A stretch of 34,961 nucleotides of DNA from Bifidobacterium breve (lineage in GTDB: Bacteria; Actinomycetota; Actinomycetes; Nanopelagicales; Nanopelagicaceae). Within the stretch, counting starts at the first letter, position 1. Each line of letters starts with the position of its first letter. Below, in pieces: positions 1 to 9,269 of this stretch. The DNA lies in contig CAMDBB010000009.1 of assembly GCA_945889195.1 (NCBI GenBank), positions 1-34,961 on the forward strand. Direction: 5' to 3'. The position numbers were made by a program, and so were the translations under genes. The notes under the pieces were generated by a model. The model saw only the letters and a program-made list of their open reading frames with translations. It had not been told where the DNA came from and ran no database searches.

Positions 1-53
1 TTAGAGGATTAGCTCAAAGGATTAATCAGCTGAGGAATATTTTCAAGCAATAA
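1..53 (+). CDS. C-terminal end of an unknown protein (partial)
   Basis: Reading from base 3, one plus-strand frame stays open from the window edge to a TAA at 51-53 and gives a basic tail ending in LRNIFKQ. The other two plus frames hit stops almost at once. A strong terminator begins directly after the stop, which supports a real gene ending here. Sixteen residues are too few to name a family. Confidence 0.35.
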   Translation, partial: RGLAQRINQLRNIFKQ

Positions 54-85
54 AAAACCCCGCCAGTTGCCTGGCGGGGTTTTTT
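52..85. terminator. Bidirectional intrinsic terminator
   Basis: A perfect 9-bp GC-rich stem (CCCCGCCAG at 58-66 with CTGGCGGGG at 71-79) encloses a TTGC loop. It is preceded by six A (52-57) and followed by six T (80-85), so it can stop transcripts from both sides. It lies between the plus-strand gene ending at 53 and the minus-strand gene ending at 98. It is the only canonical terminator of this strength seen in the window. Confidence 0.93.
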
Positions 86-97
86 ATAAGTAATGAA

Positions 98-400
98 TTA
101 CTTAGCTGCTGCCTTCTTGCGACGGAGGCGCTTTGGAGCAGCTGCTGGAGCTGCTGCCTTCTTCTTGCGGCGCTTTGGAGCAGCCTTCTTAGCTGCTGCC
201 TTCTTACGACGCTTTGGAGCTGCCTTCTTTGCAGCTGCCTTCTTACGACGCTTTGGAGCAGCCTTCTTAGCAGCTGCCTTCTTGCGACGCTTCTTTGGAG
301 CAGCTGCTGGTGCAGCAGCCTTCTTGCGACGCTTCTTAGGTGCTGCTGGTGCAGCAGCCTTCTTGCGCTTCTTTGGAGCAGATTTCTTAGCTGCAGCCAT
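98..400 (-). CDS. Lys/Ala/Arg-rich repeat protein, histone H1 tail-like
   Basis: A 100-residue, extremely basic protein made almost only of K, A, R and P. It starts with MAAAKKSAPKKRKK, continues with PAAAPKKRRKK-type units, and then has three tandem copies of a KKAAAKKAAPKRR-type unit. There is no globular domain. Such composition is typical of histone H1-like C-terminal tails and of the tails of actinobacterial HU proteins, so DNA or RNA binding in the nucleoid is the likely role (inference). The ATG at 400 is chosen over an in-frame ATG 14 codons upstream because AGGAGA sits about 8 bases before it. A free-standing tail without an HU or H1 core is unusual. Confidence 0.8.
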   Translation of the reverse strand: MAAAKKSAPKKRKKAAAPAAPKKRRKKAAAPAAAPKKRRKKAAAKKAAPKRRKKAAAKKAAPKRRKKAAAKKAAPKRRKKKAAAPAAAPKRLRRKKAAAK

Positions 401-603
401 GTGTTTATCTCCTAATCGGAAGGGTTCGGATCCGTCACCCAAACCTGTTTCGTGGATAAGTGTGACTGAATATGTAAAAAAATGCCACTACATTGTGAGA
501 AAAATTGCAGTGCGTGTCGCTAATTATTTTTGCAAATTTTCTATGCTGTTAAGGGAATTTTCGATGTAAAAATTACTTCTGCACCCGCATTTTGGCGAAA
601 AAA
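401..603. other. AT-rich intergenic region upstream of the H1-like gene
   Basis: About 200 bases between the MFS gene end and the H1-like start, both on the minus strand. Apart from the Shine-Dalgarno site near 410 and poly-A/T runs (for example 477-484) it holds no convincing ORF or RNA gene. It presumably carries the H1-like promoter with a long 5' leader, but I cannot fix a -10/-35 pair with confidence. Confidence 0.5.
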
Positions 604-642
604 TCACGAGAGCTCCCGATTTTTTCGAATTTCCCGCTCTCG
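598..642 (-). terminator. Possible intrinsic terminator overlapping the end of the MFS gene
   Basis: On the minus strand a perfect 7-bp inverted repeat CGAGAGC/GCTCTCG (642-636 with 613-607) ends at the stop codon (606-604) and is followed by six T (603-598). The loop is long (22 bases), which weakens the call. Confidence 0.4.
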
Positions 643-1872
643 AACGGCAAATTCGTTGGTTTGGACGTCGTATTTCCACATTTTCGGGAGAAAAAGCGCC
701 AGAAATGCGACGACAACGACGCACATCAGCCCTCCAGAAGTTACCGAAAAGGACAAAGTGGTAGCAGAGGCCACAGATGCGGCGCGAAGTTGTCCAAGTA
801 AGGGCCCGACCGAATATGAAAGTAGTTCGATGCCAGCAAGGCGGCCCCGAAGTTCATCGGGGATGGTCTGATTCCAAATTGCTCCGCGAAAGAGGGCGCT
901 GACCATGTCCGATGCCCCAGCAACTGTCAGACAGAACAAGACGATGATCAGCGAGTTACTCAGACCGGATGCTGCGATCGCTAGCCCCCATCCCATCGCC
1001 GCCAAAATTACGGCGCGGCCATGAAAGCGGTAGGTGCGAATCCATCCGGAGGTCAGAGTGACGACAACAGATCCGACAGTGATGGCGGCATAGAACATTC
1101 CAAGCGCCCAAGGGGCCTGCAGTTCATCTGCCCAGAATGGATAGAGCGCCATCGGCATCGCGAGTGTCATTGCAGCGAGATCAATGATGTACGTACCTAA
1201 TAAATCTTTGCGACGGAAGGCGTATTTCACACCATCGAATAACGCTGCCAGAGATGGCTTTTCGGCCTCCTTTATAGGAGGTATTGCACGCACTCTTGCT
1301 AAGAATGCAAGTGATACTAAATATGTTGCGATATCTAAACCGAAACCAACAGTGATTGAAAATGTTGCGAAGATGATTCCGCCAATAGTGGGTCCGACGA
1401 TGACACCTAACTGCCAACGCAGACTTAAGAGGGCGCTAGCTGCCGGAAGATCTTCATGGCTGACCAGCCGCGGCAACATCGCATCCATGCTGGGGCGTTG
1501 CAGACCGTTGACCACGGCAAAGAGGGCGGCCACGATGTAGATAACTGCGATGGATGGGTTTGGAAGAAGTGAGTTTCCAAGAAGTATCGCCACCAGGATG
1601 AGGGCGCCGGCTTCGGTTGCCCAGACCATCTTCTTGCGATCAACGGAATCGGCAAGTACTCCGCCATAGAGTCCAAAGGCGATCAACGGAATCACTTCGA
1701 CGGCGCCCAACAACCCAACTGCCAAGTACGAACCGGTCAACTCTTTGAGTTGAAAGGGGAGTGCGACGAAGGTAATCATCGAACCGAAGTAGGAAATCAG
1801 CCCTGCGGTCCATAAATTTCGGAAATCGGGGTACTTTTTAAGCGGAGTGAGGTCAATCGCAAATTTCGCCAC
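604..1872 (-). CDS. MFS efflux transporter (EntS / MFS_3-like)
   Basis: A 422-residue membrane protein with about 12 hydrophobic segments. It carries the loop 2-3 major-facilitator signature GGVLADSVDRKKMV near residues 69-82, typical of drug/siderophore-type exporters related to EntS. The substrate cannot be read from sequence. The start is a GTG at 1872. It fits a leaderless transcript: TAGTTT at 1884-1879 (minus), six bases, then GTG, with no Shine-Dalgarno. The TAG of that -10 box is also the stop codon of panB, nine bases upstream, so the gene may be read both with panB and from its own promoter. A cytoplasmic, charged tail follows the last membrane segment. Confidence 0.85.
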   Translation of the reverse strand: MAKFAIDLTPLKKYPDFRNLWTAGLISYFGSMITFVALPFQLKELTGSYLAVGLLGAVEVIPLIAFGLYGGVLADSVDRKKMVWATEAGALILVAILLGNSLLPNPSIAVIYIVAALFAVVNGLQRPSMDAMLPRLVSHEDLPAASALLSLRWQLGVIVGPTIGGIIFATFSITVGFGLDIATYLVSLAFLARVRAIPPIKEAEKPSLAALFDGVKYAFRRKDLLGTYIIDLAAMTLAMPMALYPFWADELQAPWALGMFYAAITVGSVVVTLTSGWIRTYRFHGRAVILAAMGWGLAIAASGLSNSLIIVLFCLTVAGASDMVSALFRGAIWNQTIPDELRGRLAGIELLSYSVGPLLGQLRAASVASATTLSFSVTSGGLMCVVVVAFLALFLPKMWKYDVQTNEFAVREREIRKNRELS

Positions 1873-1878
1873 GGCTTA

Positions 1879-1884
1879 AAACTA
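1879..1884 (-). promoter_or_regulatory. Predicted -10 box of the MFS gene (leaderless, GTG start)
   Basis: TAGTTT, then 6 bases (TAAGCC), then GTG. The first three bases are the panB stop codon. Confidence 0.5.
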
Positions 1885-2703
1885 GTGGAAGGTCTGACTC
1901 TCCGTGGGGAACTTTCCGGAGCGAACTTCTTCTGCAAATTCTTGGGCAGCGCCCATGAGTTCTTTTCGAAGATTGCGATAGGCCTTGGCCAACTTGGGTG
2001 GATTGGCAGTAAGGCCTGCCATATCTGTCCAGACAAGTACCTGCGCATCGCAGTCGGTTCCGGCGCCAATGCCAATGGTTGGAACAGTCAAAACTTTCGA
2101 AATTCGTGAAGCTAGATCGGCGGGAACCAGTTCAAGAACAATGGCAAAGGCCCCCGCTTTTTCAAGGGCAATCGCTGCTTCCACAATCGCATCGCCATCG
2201 GTACGACCCTGCACTCGATAGCCGCCCAATTGATGAAGTGATTGTGGGGTAAGGCCGAGATGGCCCATCACCGGAATTCCGGCGGCGGTTAGTTTCTCTA
2301 CCGTTGCCAAATGTGCGCCCTCGAGTTTGACCGCCATGGCACCGGCCTCTTTAAAGAAGCGAGAAGATGTAGCAAGTGCTTGTTCGGGGGAGGATTCATA
2401 AGAACCAAAGGGAAGGTCGGCCACAACAAGTGCGCGCTTGGAACCGCGCACAACTGCGCGAGTCAGCGGAATCAATTCATCGACGGTGACGGGGATGGTG
2501 TTCTCTTCGCCCAAGAAATTATTGCCGGCGCTATCGCCGACTAGAAGTACGGGGATGCCGGCTTCATCGAAGATCGCCGCAGTCATCTGTTCGTAGCTAG
2601 TGAGCATCGCCCATTTCTCGCCGCGCTCTTTAGCAGCGCGCAGATCGAGGATGGTGACGCGACGGTGCACAGCCCCGCCATAAAGGGTGGTTGAAGTACT
2701 CAT
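1882..2703 (-). CDS. panB: 3-methyl-2-oxobutanoate hydroxymethyltransferase (ketopantoate hydroxymethyltransferase)
   Basis: A 273-residue cytoplasmic enzyme that transfers a hydroxymethyl group from 5,10-methylene-tetrahydrofolate to 2-oxoisovalerate, the first step of pantothenate/CoA synthesis. Family motifs are in place: GDSAGNNFLGEENTIPVT (56-73, metal-binding Asp57), ADLPFGSYE (95-103), KLEGA (126-130), GHLGLTPQS, and the catalytic-Glu region VLELVP. Length is normal. The ATG at 2703 has AGGAG about 7 bases upstream, so this gene uses a ribosome-binding site. A possible -10 (TAGCAT, 2752-2747 minus) lies back to back with the nadE promoter. panC and panD are not in the window. Confidence 0.96.
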   Translation of the reverse strand: MSTSTTLYGGAVHRRVTILDLRAAKERGEKWAMLTSYEQMTAAIFDEAGIPVLLVGDSAGNNFLGEENTIPVTVDELIPLTRAVVRGSKRALVVADLPFGSYESSPEQALATSSRFFKEAGAMAVKLEGAHLATVEKLTAAGIPVMGHLGLTPQSLHQLGGYRVQGRTDGDAIVEAAIALEKAGAFAIVLELVPADLASRISKVLTVPTIGIGAGTDCDAQVLVWTDMAGLTANPPKLAKAYRNLRKELMGAAQEFAEEVRSGKFPTESQTFH

Positions 2704-2759
2704 ATTTCTCCTGCCTCGAAGCCATGCGGTCCCCGGGTCGACACCAATGCTACTCCCGA

Positions 2760-2765
2760 TACTCT
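2760..2765 (+). promoter_or_regulatory. Predicted -10 box of nadE (leaderless)
   Basis: TACTCT, then 6 bases (TGAACT), then the nadE ATG. No Shine-Dalgarno is present. Confidence 0.65.
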
Positions 2766-2771
2766 TGAACT

Positions 2772-4454
2772 ATGAAGTTGCGAGTAGCACTTGCTCAGGT
2801 CAATCCCACTGTGGGCGACCTGGTTGGTAACGCTGCCTTAATTAAGGACGGCGTTGCTGCCGCCGCGGCGCAAGGTGCGCAGATTGCAATCTTTCCTGAG
2901 ATGGTGCTGACCGGTTATCCCGTTGAAGATTTAGCGCTACGCCCATCATTCCAACAGGCTAGCCGTGCGGCGCTGGCACAGCTTGCTACCGAGATAGATC
3001 CCAGCATCGTTGCCATCGTCGGATACCTCGATCAAGTTGTGACAACTGATGGCGCCGGAAAGCCACAGAACAAGGTTGCTGTTATCTATGGTGGCGCGGT
3101 CAAAGCAAGCTATGCCAAGTGCCACCTGCCTAACTACGGAGTCTTTGACGAATACCGAAATTTTGCACCAGGAAGCGAAACCTTGGTCGTGCGCATCCAT
3201 GGCGTCGATGTCGGAATCGCCATCTGTGAAGATCTCTGGATAGATGGTGGAATCACAGCGCAGTTAGCCGCCCGCAAGCCTGGGCTAGTCATTGTGCCTA
3301 ATGGATCTCCCTATGAACGCAATAAAGATGACATCAGACTTTCACTTGTTACCGGGCGCGCTCGCCAGGCAGCAGCGCCACTTGTCTACGTCAATATGAC
3401 GGGTGGCCAAGATGACTTGGTCTTTGATGGCGACAGCATCGTCGTGAATGCCGCAGGCGATGTCATTGCACGTGCTCCGCAATTTGAAGATGGAATTATG
3501 TTGGTGGATATTGATGTGACAACTCGCACCTCAACGCCAGATGTGGTCATCTCTGAGGATGAAGTTTCTCTCGAGCGAAGCTTGGTGCCCGGAATTGCAC
3601 ATCGCCTCGGTGATGAAGAAGAAATCTGGAACGCCATCGTTGTGGGCTTGCGCGATTACGTTGCCAAGAATGGATTTACCTCTGTACTAGTTGGCCTCTC
3701 TGGCGGTATTGATTCAGCGCTAGTTGCAGCTCTTGCAGTCGATGCGCTCGGCCCAGATCGAGTCCACGGGGTTGGAATGCCAAGTAAGTATTCATCTGAG
3801 CATTCACTTGCCGATGCTCGCCAGATGGCAGCCAACACTGGCCTGGGATTTAGGGTCGTTGAGATTCATAAGATGGTCGATGCCTACATCAAGGAACTTT
3901 CACTGACTGGTTTAGCAGAAGAGAATGTGCAGGCACGCGTTCGCGGCACAACCTTGATGGGCCTTTCTAATCAAGAGGGCCACCTGGTCTTGGCAACAGG
4001 TAATAAATCAGAGCTCGCCTGCGGCTATTCAACTTTGTATGGCGATGCTGTCGGTGGCTATGCGCCCATTAAAGATATTTACAAGACCGATGTCTGGGCG
4101 CTCTCTCGTTGGCGCAACCAAGTCGCACGTGACGCGGGTGAGACTCCACCTATTCCAGAGAATTCAATTACCAAAGAACCATCTGCTGAGCTGCGCCCAG
4201 ATCAAAAAGATTCAGATTCACTTCCAGAATATGAAATTCTTGATCAAGTCCTTAAGGCCTATGTCGATGACGATTTGGGGCGCGATGCCTTGATTGCAGC
4301 TGGCTTTGATAAAGAGTTGGTCATGCGCGTTATTGGCCTAGTCGACCGCGCCGAATACAAGCGCCGGCAGTACCCGCCTGGCACCAAGGTTTCTCAGCGG
4401 GCTTTTGGCAAGGATCGCAGGCTTCCGATGACTAGTAAGTGGCGCGAACTCTAA
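2772..4454 (+). CDS. nadE: Glutamine-dependent NAD+ synthetase
   Basis: A 560-residue two-domain enzyme that amidates nicotinic acid adenine dinucleotide to NAD+ with ATP and ammonia released from glutamine. Residues 1 to about 270 are a nitrilase/CN-hydrolase glutaminase with the complete triad Glu43 (FPEMVLTGYP), Lys116 (AKCHLPNYGVFDE) and Cys152 (AICEDLW). Residues from about 290 form the ATP-pyrophosphatase synthetase domain with P-loop SGGIDS at 310-315. Length matches the short two-domain type common in proteobacteria; the mycobacterial enzyme is about 120 residues longer. The gene heads a plus-strand run with glnA 34 bases behind it. Confidence 0.96.
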   Translation: MKLRVALAQVNPTVGDLVGNAALIKDGVAAAAAQGAQIAIFPEMVLTGYPVEDLALRPSFQQASRAALAQLATEIDPSIVAIVGYLDQVVTTDGAGKPQNKVAVIYGGAVKASYAKCHLPNYGVFDEYRNFAPGSETLVVRIHGVDVGIAICEDLWIDGGITAQLAARKPGLVIVPNGSPYERNKDDIRLSLVTGRARQAAAPLVYVNMTGGQDDLVFDGDSIVVNAAGDVIARAPQFEDGIMLVDIDVTTRTSTPDVVISEDEVSLERSLVPGIAHRLGDEEEIWNAIVVGLRDYVAKNGFTSVLVGLSGGIDSALVAALAVDALGPDRVHGVGMPSKYSSEHSLADARQMAANTGLGFRVVEIHKMVDAYIKELSLTGLAEENVQARVRGTTLMGLSNQEGHLVLATGNKSELACGYSTLYGDAVGGYAPIKDIYKTDVWALSRWRNQVARDAGETPPIPENSITKEPSAELRPDQKDSDSLPEYEILDQVLKAYVDDDLGRDALIAAGFDKELVMRVIGLVDRAEYKRRQYPPGTKVSQRAFGKDRRLPMTSKWREL

Positions 4455-4458
4455 TTCT

Positions 4459-4474
4459 GTAACACTACCGTAAC
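4459..4474 (+). promoter_or_regulatory. Candidate GlnR-type half operator upstream of glnA
   Basis: GTAAC at 4459-4463, six bases, then GTAAC at 4470-4474. Each copy fits the GTnAC / GnAAC half-sites of the actinobacterial nitrogen regulator GlnR with its usual 6-base gap. Only one pair is visible (full boxes have two), and no GlnR gene is in the window. Confidence 0.35.
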
Positions 4475-4488
4475 TTCACTTTGGCACG

Positions 4489-5811
4489 ATGGGGCACATG
4501 TCCCCACAGAACGAGCAGATCAGCAAGCAAGAAGAGTTTGTCCTTCGCACCATTGAAGAACGCGATATCCGCTTTATCCGACTTTGGTTTACCGACATTC
4601 TCGGCACTCTAAAATCTGTAGCTATTGCACCGGCAGAGCTTGATAACGCTTTTGCTGAAGGCATTGGTTTTGATGGATCTGCCATTGAAGGTTTCGCCCG
4701 CGAACTTGAATCAGATATGTTGGCAAAGCCAGATCCTGCAACCTTCACAATCTTGCCGTGGCGCGCAGAAGCGCAAGGCGCAGCTCGTATGTTCTGCGAC
4801 ATCACTTTGCCTAACGGTGAACCTTCACCTGCTGACCCGCGCAATGTTCTGCGGCGCACCTTAGATAAGGCCGCCAAGATGGGTTACACCTGTTACACCC
4901 ATCCAGAGATTGAATTCTTCCTCTTTAAATCACAACCCGAAAAAGGTGTAGCGCCAGTACCTGTTGATCAAGGCGGCTACTTTGATCACACTCCTGCAGT
5001 TGTAGGACATGACTTCCGCCGCCAAGCAATTACCTTGCTGGAAGCGATGGGCGTATCCGTTGAATTTAGCCATCACGAAGGCGCACCTGGCCAACAAGAG
5101 ATTGATCTGCGCTATGCAGATGCTTTGAGCACTGCAGATAACATCATGACCTTTAGACATGTCATTAAAGAGGTTGCGCTTAACCAAGGGTTCTTCGCAT
5201 CCTTTATGCCTAAGCCATTTACCGAACATCCTGGCTCAGGAATGCACACACACGTATCGCTCTTTGCTGGTGAAAAGAATGCCTTCTATGACGATAAGGC
5301 CGAACTCAATCTCTCTGTTATCGGTCGCCAATTTATTGCCGGCATCTTGAAGCACGCTGCTGAAATCACCGCCGTCACAAATCAATGGGTGAATTCATAT
5401 AAGCGCTTGCAGGGCGGGGGAGAAGCCCCATCCATTATCAACTGGGGACATAACGATCGCGGAGCGCTAGTGCGTATTCCTATGTACAAGCCGCAGAAAG
5501 AGAACTCGACCCGTATCGAACTCCGTTCTCCAGATTCTGCCTGCAACCCATATCTTTCATTTGCAGTGATGTTAGCCGCTGGCCTTAAGGGCATCGAAGA
5601 GAAGTACGTTCTTGAACCATCGACCGATAAGCAGCTGCTGCCATCTAATTTAGAAGAGGCGATCACCGTTATGGAGAAGAGCGAACTTGTGCGCCAGACC
5701 TTAGGCGAGCATGTCTTTGAATACTTCTTGCGCAATAAGCGCTCTGAGTGGCAGGACTACCGCCGCCAGGTCAGCGCTTATGAATTAGATCGGTACTTGC
5801 CGGTCCTCTAA
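4489..5811 (+). CDS. glnA: Glutamine synthetase, class I-alpha (GlnA2-type)
   Basis: A 440-residue enzyme that makes glutamine from glutamate, ammonia and ATP as a dodecamer in the cytoplasm. Visible signatures: GFDGSAIEGF in the N-terminal beta-grasp domain, HPEIEFFLF with metal-binding glutamates, HPGSGMHTHVSLF (the glutamate/ATP-site loop) and NPYLSFAVMLAAGLKGIEE. The C-terminal region lacks the NLYDLPPEE-type adenylylation loop of GlnA1, so adenylyl control is not expected. Length fits GlnA2 of actinobacteria. The ATG at 4489 and an in-frame ATG at 4498 are both possible; neither has a clear Shine-Dalgarno site. The heliorhodopsin gene follows 36 bases downstream on the same strand. Confidence 0.95.
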   Translation: MGHMSPQNEQISKQEEFVLRTIEERDIRFIRLWFTDILGTLKSVAIAPAELDNAFAEGIGFDGSAIEGFARELESDMLAKPDPATFTILPWRAEAQGAARMFCDITLPNGEPSPADPRNVLRRTLDKAAKMGYTCYTHPEIEFFLFKSQPEKGVAPVPVDQGGYFDHTPAVVGHDFRRQAITLLEAMGVSVEFSHHEGAPGQQEIDLRYADALSTADNIMTFRHVIKEVALNQGFFASFMPKPFTEHPGSGMHTHVSLFAGEKNAFYDDKAELNLSVIGRQFIAGILKHAAEITAVTNQWVNSYKRLQGGGEAPSIINWGHNDRGALVRIPMYKPQKENSTRIELRSPDSACNPYLSFAVMLAAGLKGIEEKYVLEPSTDKQLLPSNLEEAITVMEKSELVRQTLGEHVFEYFLRNKRSEWQDYRRQVSAYELDRYLPVL

Positions 5812-5835
5812 CCGATGTTTCTCGAGTATCACTTG

Positions 5836-5841
5836 TAGCCT
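5836..5841 (+). promoter_or_regulatory. Predicted -10 box of the heliorhodopsin gene (leaderless)
   Basis: TAGCCT, then 6 bases (TTATCC), then ATG at 5848. This suggests the rhodopsin has its own promoter besides any read-through from glnA. Confidence 0.65.
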
Positions 5842-5847
5842 TTATCC

Positions 5848-6615
5848 ATGGCAAAAGAGATTAACACTAAGAAGATTCGTAATTACAACCTCATCGCTGG
5901 CTTCTTCCACCTTGTTCAAATGGTGGTGGTACTTATCCTCTCCAGCGACTTCACATTGCCCATCGTTGCCCGTTACGCGGCAGGACCTCCGGGAAGTGAT
6001 TTTGCGGAACCTGTCACTCTGCTTGATGCGCCCATCGGAATCACTGTTGCCATATTCCTGGGCCTCTCTGCCTTCTTCCACTTCTTAGTTGCTAGCCCAC
6101 AGTTCTTTGGTCGCTATAGCGCAGGCCTTGCTGCGCAACGCAACTACTTCCGCTGGGTTGAATACTCAATTAGCTCATCAGTGATGATTGTTCTGATTGC
6201 GCTCATCACTGGAGTTTCTGATGTCGTCGCCATCATCTCTCTCTTTGGCGTTAACGCTTCGATGATTCTCTTCGGTTGGTTGCAAGAGAAGTATGAGCAA
6301 CCAGGTAATGGTGGCTGGCTACCATTTATCTTCGGATGTATTGCAGGCGCGGTTCCTTGGATTGCGCTCGTCTTCTATGTTCTTGCAATCGGTGGCCCAG
6401 GAGATACCAAAGCTCCTGCATTTGTTTACGGCATCGTCTTCTCAATATTTCTTCTCTTCAATACCTTCGCCGTTGTTCAATACCTTCAATATAAGAAGGT
6501 TGGAAAATGGTCAGATTATTTGCGCGGCGAGAAGACTTATATAACGCTCTCACTCGTTGCTAAATCCGCTCTTGCTTGGCAGATCTTCTCGGGGACCTTG
6601 ATTCCACCTCAATAA
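5848..6615 (+). CDS. Heliorhodopsin (retinal-binding seven-helix membrane protein)
   Basis: A 255-residue seven-helix protein that aligns almost without gaps to heliorhodopsin 48C12 from freshwater actinobacteria. Compared with 48C12 it is offset by two: Lys239 in LSLVAKSALAWQ is the retinal Schiff-base lysine (241), Glu105 in RWVEYSISSS is the counterion (107), Ser235 matches Ser237, and His21 and His78 match the cavity histidines 23 and 80. Heliorhodopsins face the membrane inverted (N-terminus inside), have long photocycles and do not pump ions in tests. A regulatory or sensory role is likely. There is no adjacent carotenoid or retinal synthesis gene. It lies between glnA2 and leuA; a published study reports that heliorhodopsin binds and modulates glutamine synthetase. 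Confidence 0.97.
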   Translation: MAKEINTKKIRNYNLIAGFFHLVQMVVVLILSSDFTLPIVARYAAGPPGSDFAEPVTLLDAPIGITVAIFLGLSAFFHFLVASPQFFGRYSAGLAAQRNYFRWVEYSISSSVMIVLIALITGVSDVVAIISLFGVNASMILFGWLQEKYEQPGNGGWLPFIFGCIAGAVPWIALVFYVLAIGGPGDTKAPAFVYGIVFSIFLLFNTFAVVQYLQYKKVGKWSDYLRGEKTYITLSLVAKSALAWQIFSGTLIPPQ

Positions 6616-6621
6616 GCCACC

Positions 6622-6651
6622 TTGATTAGGTAAGCAGAGTCGGGCTATCCT
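6622..6651 (+). promoter_or_regulatory. Predicted promoter of the leuA leader transcript
   Basis: -35 TTGATT at 6622-6627, an 18-base spacer, and -10 TATCCT at 6646-6651. Transcription would begin a few bases before the leader-peptide ATG at 6661, so the leader itself is nearly leaderless. Confidence 0.5.
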
Positions 6652-6660
6652 GTAGCCACT

Positions 6661-6689
6661 ATGAAGCTCCGCGGACTCCTCCTTATCCG

Positions 6690-6705
<16 letters not shown>
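6661..6705 (+). CDS. leuA leader peptide (14 residues, leucine-rich)
   Basis: A tiny ORF, MKLRGLLLIRRSEA, with four Leu codons. Three are consecutive at 6676-6684 (CTC CTC CTT). It ends 77 bases before the leuA start and its end overlaps a hairpin arm. Leucine-codon leader peptides before leuA are known in actinobacteria, where ribosome stalling at Leu codons reports leucine shortage. The position, codon content and flanking RNA structures make this a confident call despite its size. Confidence 0.88.
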
Positions 6706-8498
<1,793 letters not shown>

Positions 8499-8499
8499 C

Positions 8500-8505
8500 T
8501 ATCGT
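8500..8505 (+). promoter_or_regulatory. Predicted -10 box of recO (leaderless)
   Basis: TATCGT, then 7 bases (ACGCAGT), then ATG. It begins two bases after the leuA stop codon. Confidence 0.6.
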
Positions 8506-8512
8506 ACGCAGT

Positions 8513-9259
8513 ATGTCTGCGCCTCGTTCATCGCTCTATCGCGATGAGGCCATCATCCTGCGCACACAAAAGCTAGGCGAAGCCGATCGCATCATCACTC
8601 TGCTTACCAAAGATCATGGGCGTATCCGTGGTGTGGCAAAAGGAGTTCGTCGCACCATGTCTAAATTTGGTGCGCGCCTTGAACCAGGTAGCCACGTCGA
8701 TATTCAGATGCATGTTGGCAAGACTTTCGACACCATCACACAGGTTGAAGCCATTATGAATTATGGCGAAGCACTTACTGATGATTACCAACGTTGGACG
8801 ATTGCCCACGCAATTCTGGAAACAGCAGAGCGCTTTACGCAGCAAGAGGAAGAGCCAGCGCCGCAAGAGTTTCAATTAGTTGTTGGTGGTATGCGCGCAC
8901 TTGCCGAAAACCGTTACGACTCAAGTTTAATTCTGGATGCATTCTTGCTCCGCTCACTTTCCATTGGTGGCTATGAACCATCAATGACTGCATGTTCACG
9001 ATGTGAAAAGCCGGGGCCGCATCGCTACTTCTCATTGGTTGGCGGAGGATCTGTCTGTATGGATTGCCGGCCATCTGCTTCGGCAACTGCAACACCTGAA
9101 GCCCTGGCCTTGATGCAGGCGCTGCTATCTGGTGATTGGGATTTTGCGCAAAATAGCGAATTACGTCATCGCCGAGAGGCTAGTGGTTTGGTTACCGCTT
9201 ACCTACAATGGCACCTTGAGCGCGGACTGCGAAGTTTGCCGATGGTCGAGAGGGCTTAG
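8513..9259 (+). CDS. recO: DNA repair protein RecO
   Basis: A 248-residue RecFOR-pathway mediator that helps load RecA onto SSB-coated DNA and anneals complementary strands. The N-terminal OB fold is seen in YRDEAIILRTQKLGEADRIITLLT, followed by an all-helical part with the zinc-binding cysteines 161/164 (CSRC) and 182/185 (CMDC). Length is normal. uppS follows after 10 bases, the common recO-uppS arrangement of actinobacteria. Confidence 0.95.
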   Translation: MSAPRSSLYRDEAIILRTQKLGEADRIITLLTKDHGRIRGVAKGVRRTMSKFGARLEPGSHVDIQMHVGKTFDTITQVEAIMNYGEALTDDYQRWTIAHAILETAERFTQQEEEPAPQEFQLVVGGMRALAENRYDSSLILDAFLLRSLSIGGYEPSMTACSRCEKPGPHRYFSLVGGGSVCMDCRPSASATATPEALALMQALLSGDWDFAQNSELRHRREASGLVTAYLQWHLERGLRSLPMVERA

Positions 9260-9269
9260 TTAGATACCG

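Noticed and set aside
98-400. Repeats at the left end considered as a CRISPR or satellite array
   Set aside because: The repeated units are codons of KAAAKKAAPKRR-type protein repeats in one frame, without unique spacers of constant length.
93-569. Plus-strand ORF of 158 residues rich in A, F and L-R repeats
   Set aside because: It is the antisense shadow of the Lys/Ala/Arg repeat gene on the minus strand, which has a Shine-Dalgarno site and a sensible composition; the plus ORF has neither.
1184-1540. Plus-strand ORFs inside the MFS gene and similar ORFs across other genes
   Set aside because: They lie antisense within well-identified genes, lack family patterns and have no start signals.
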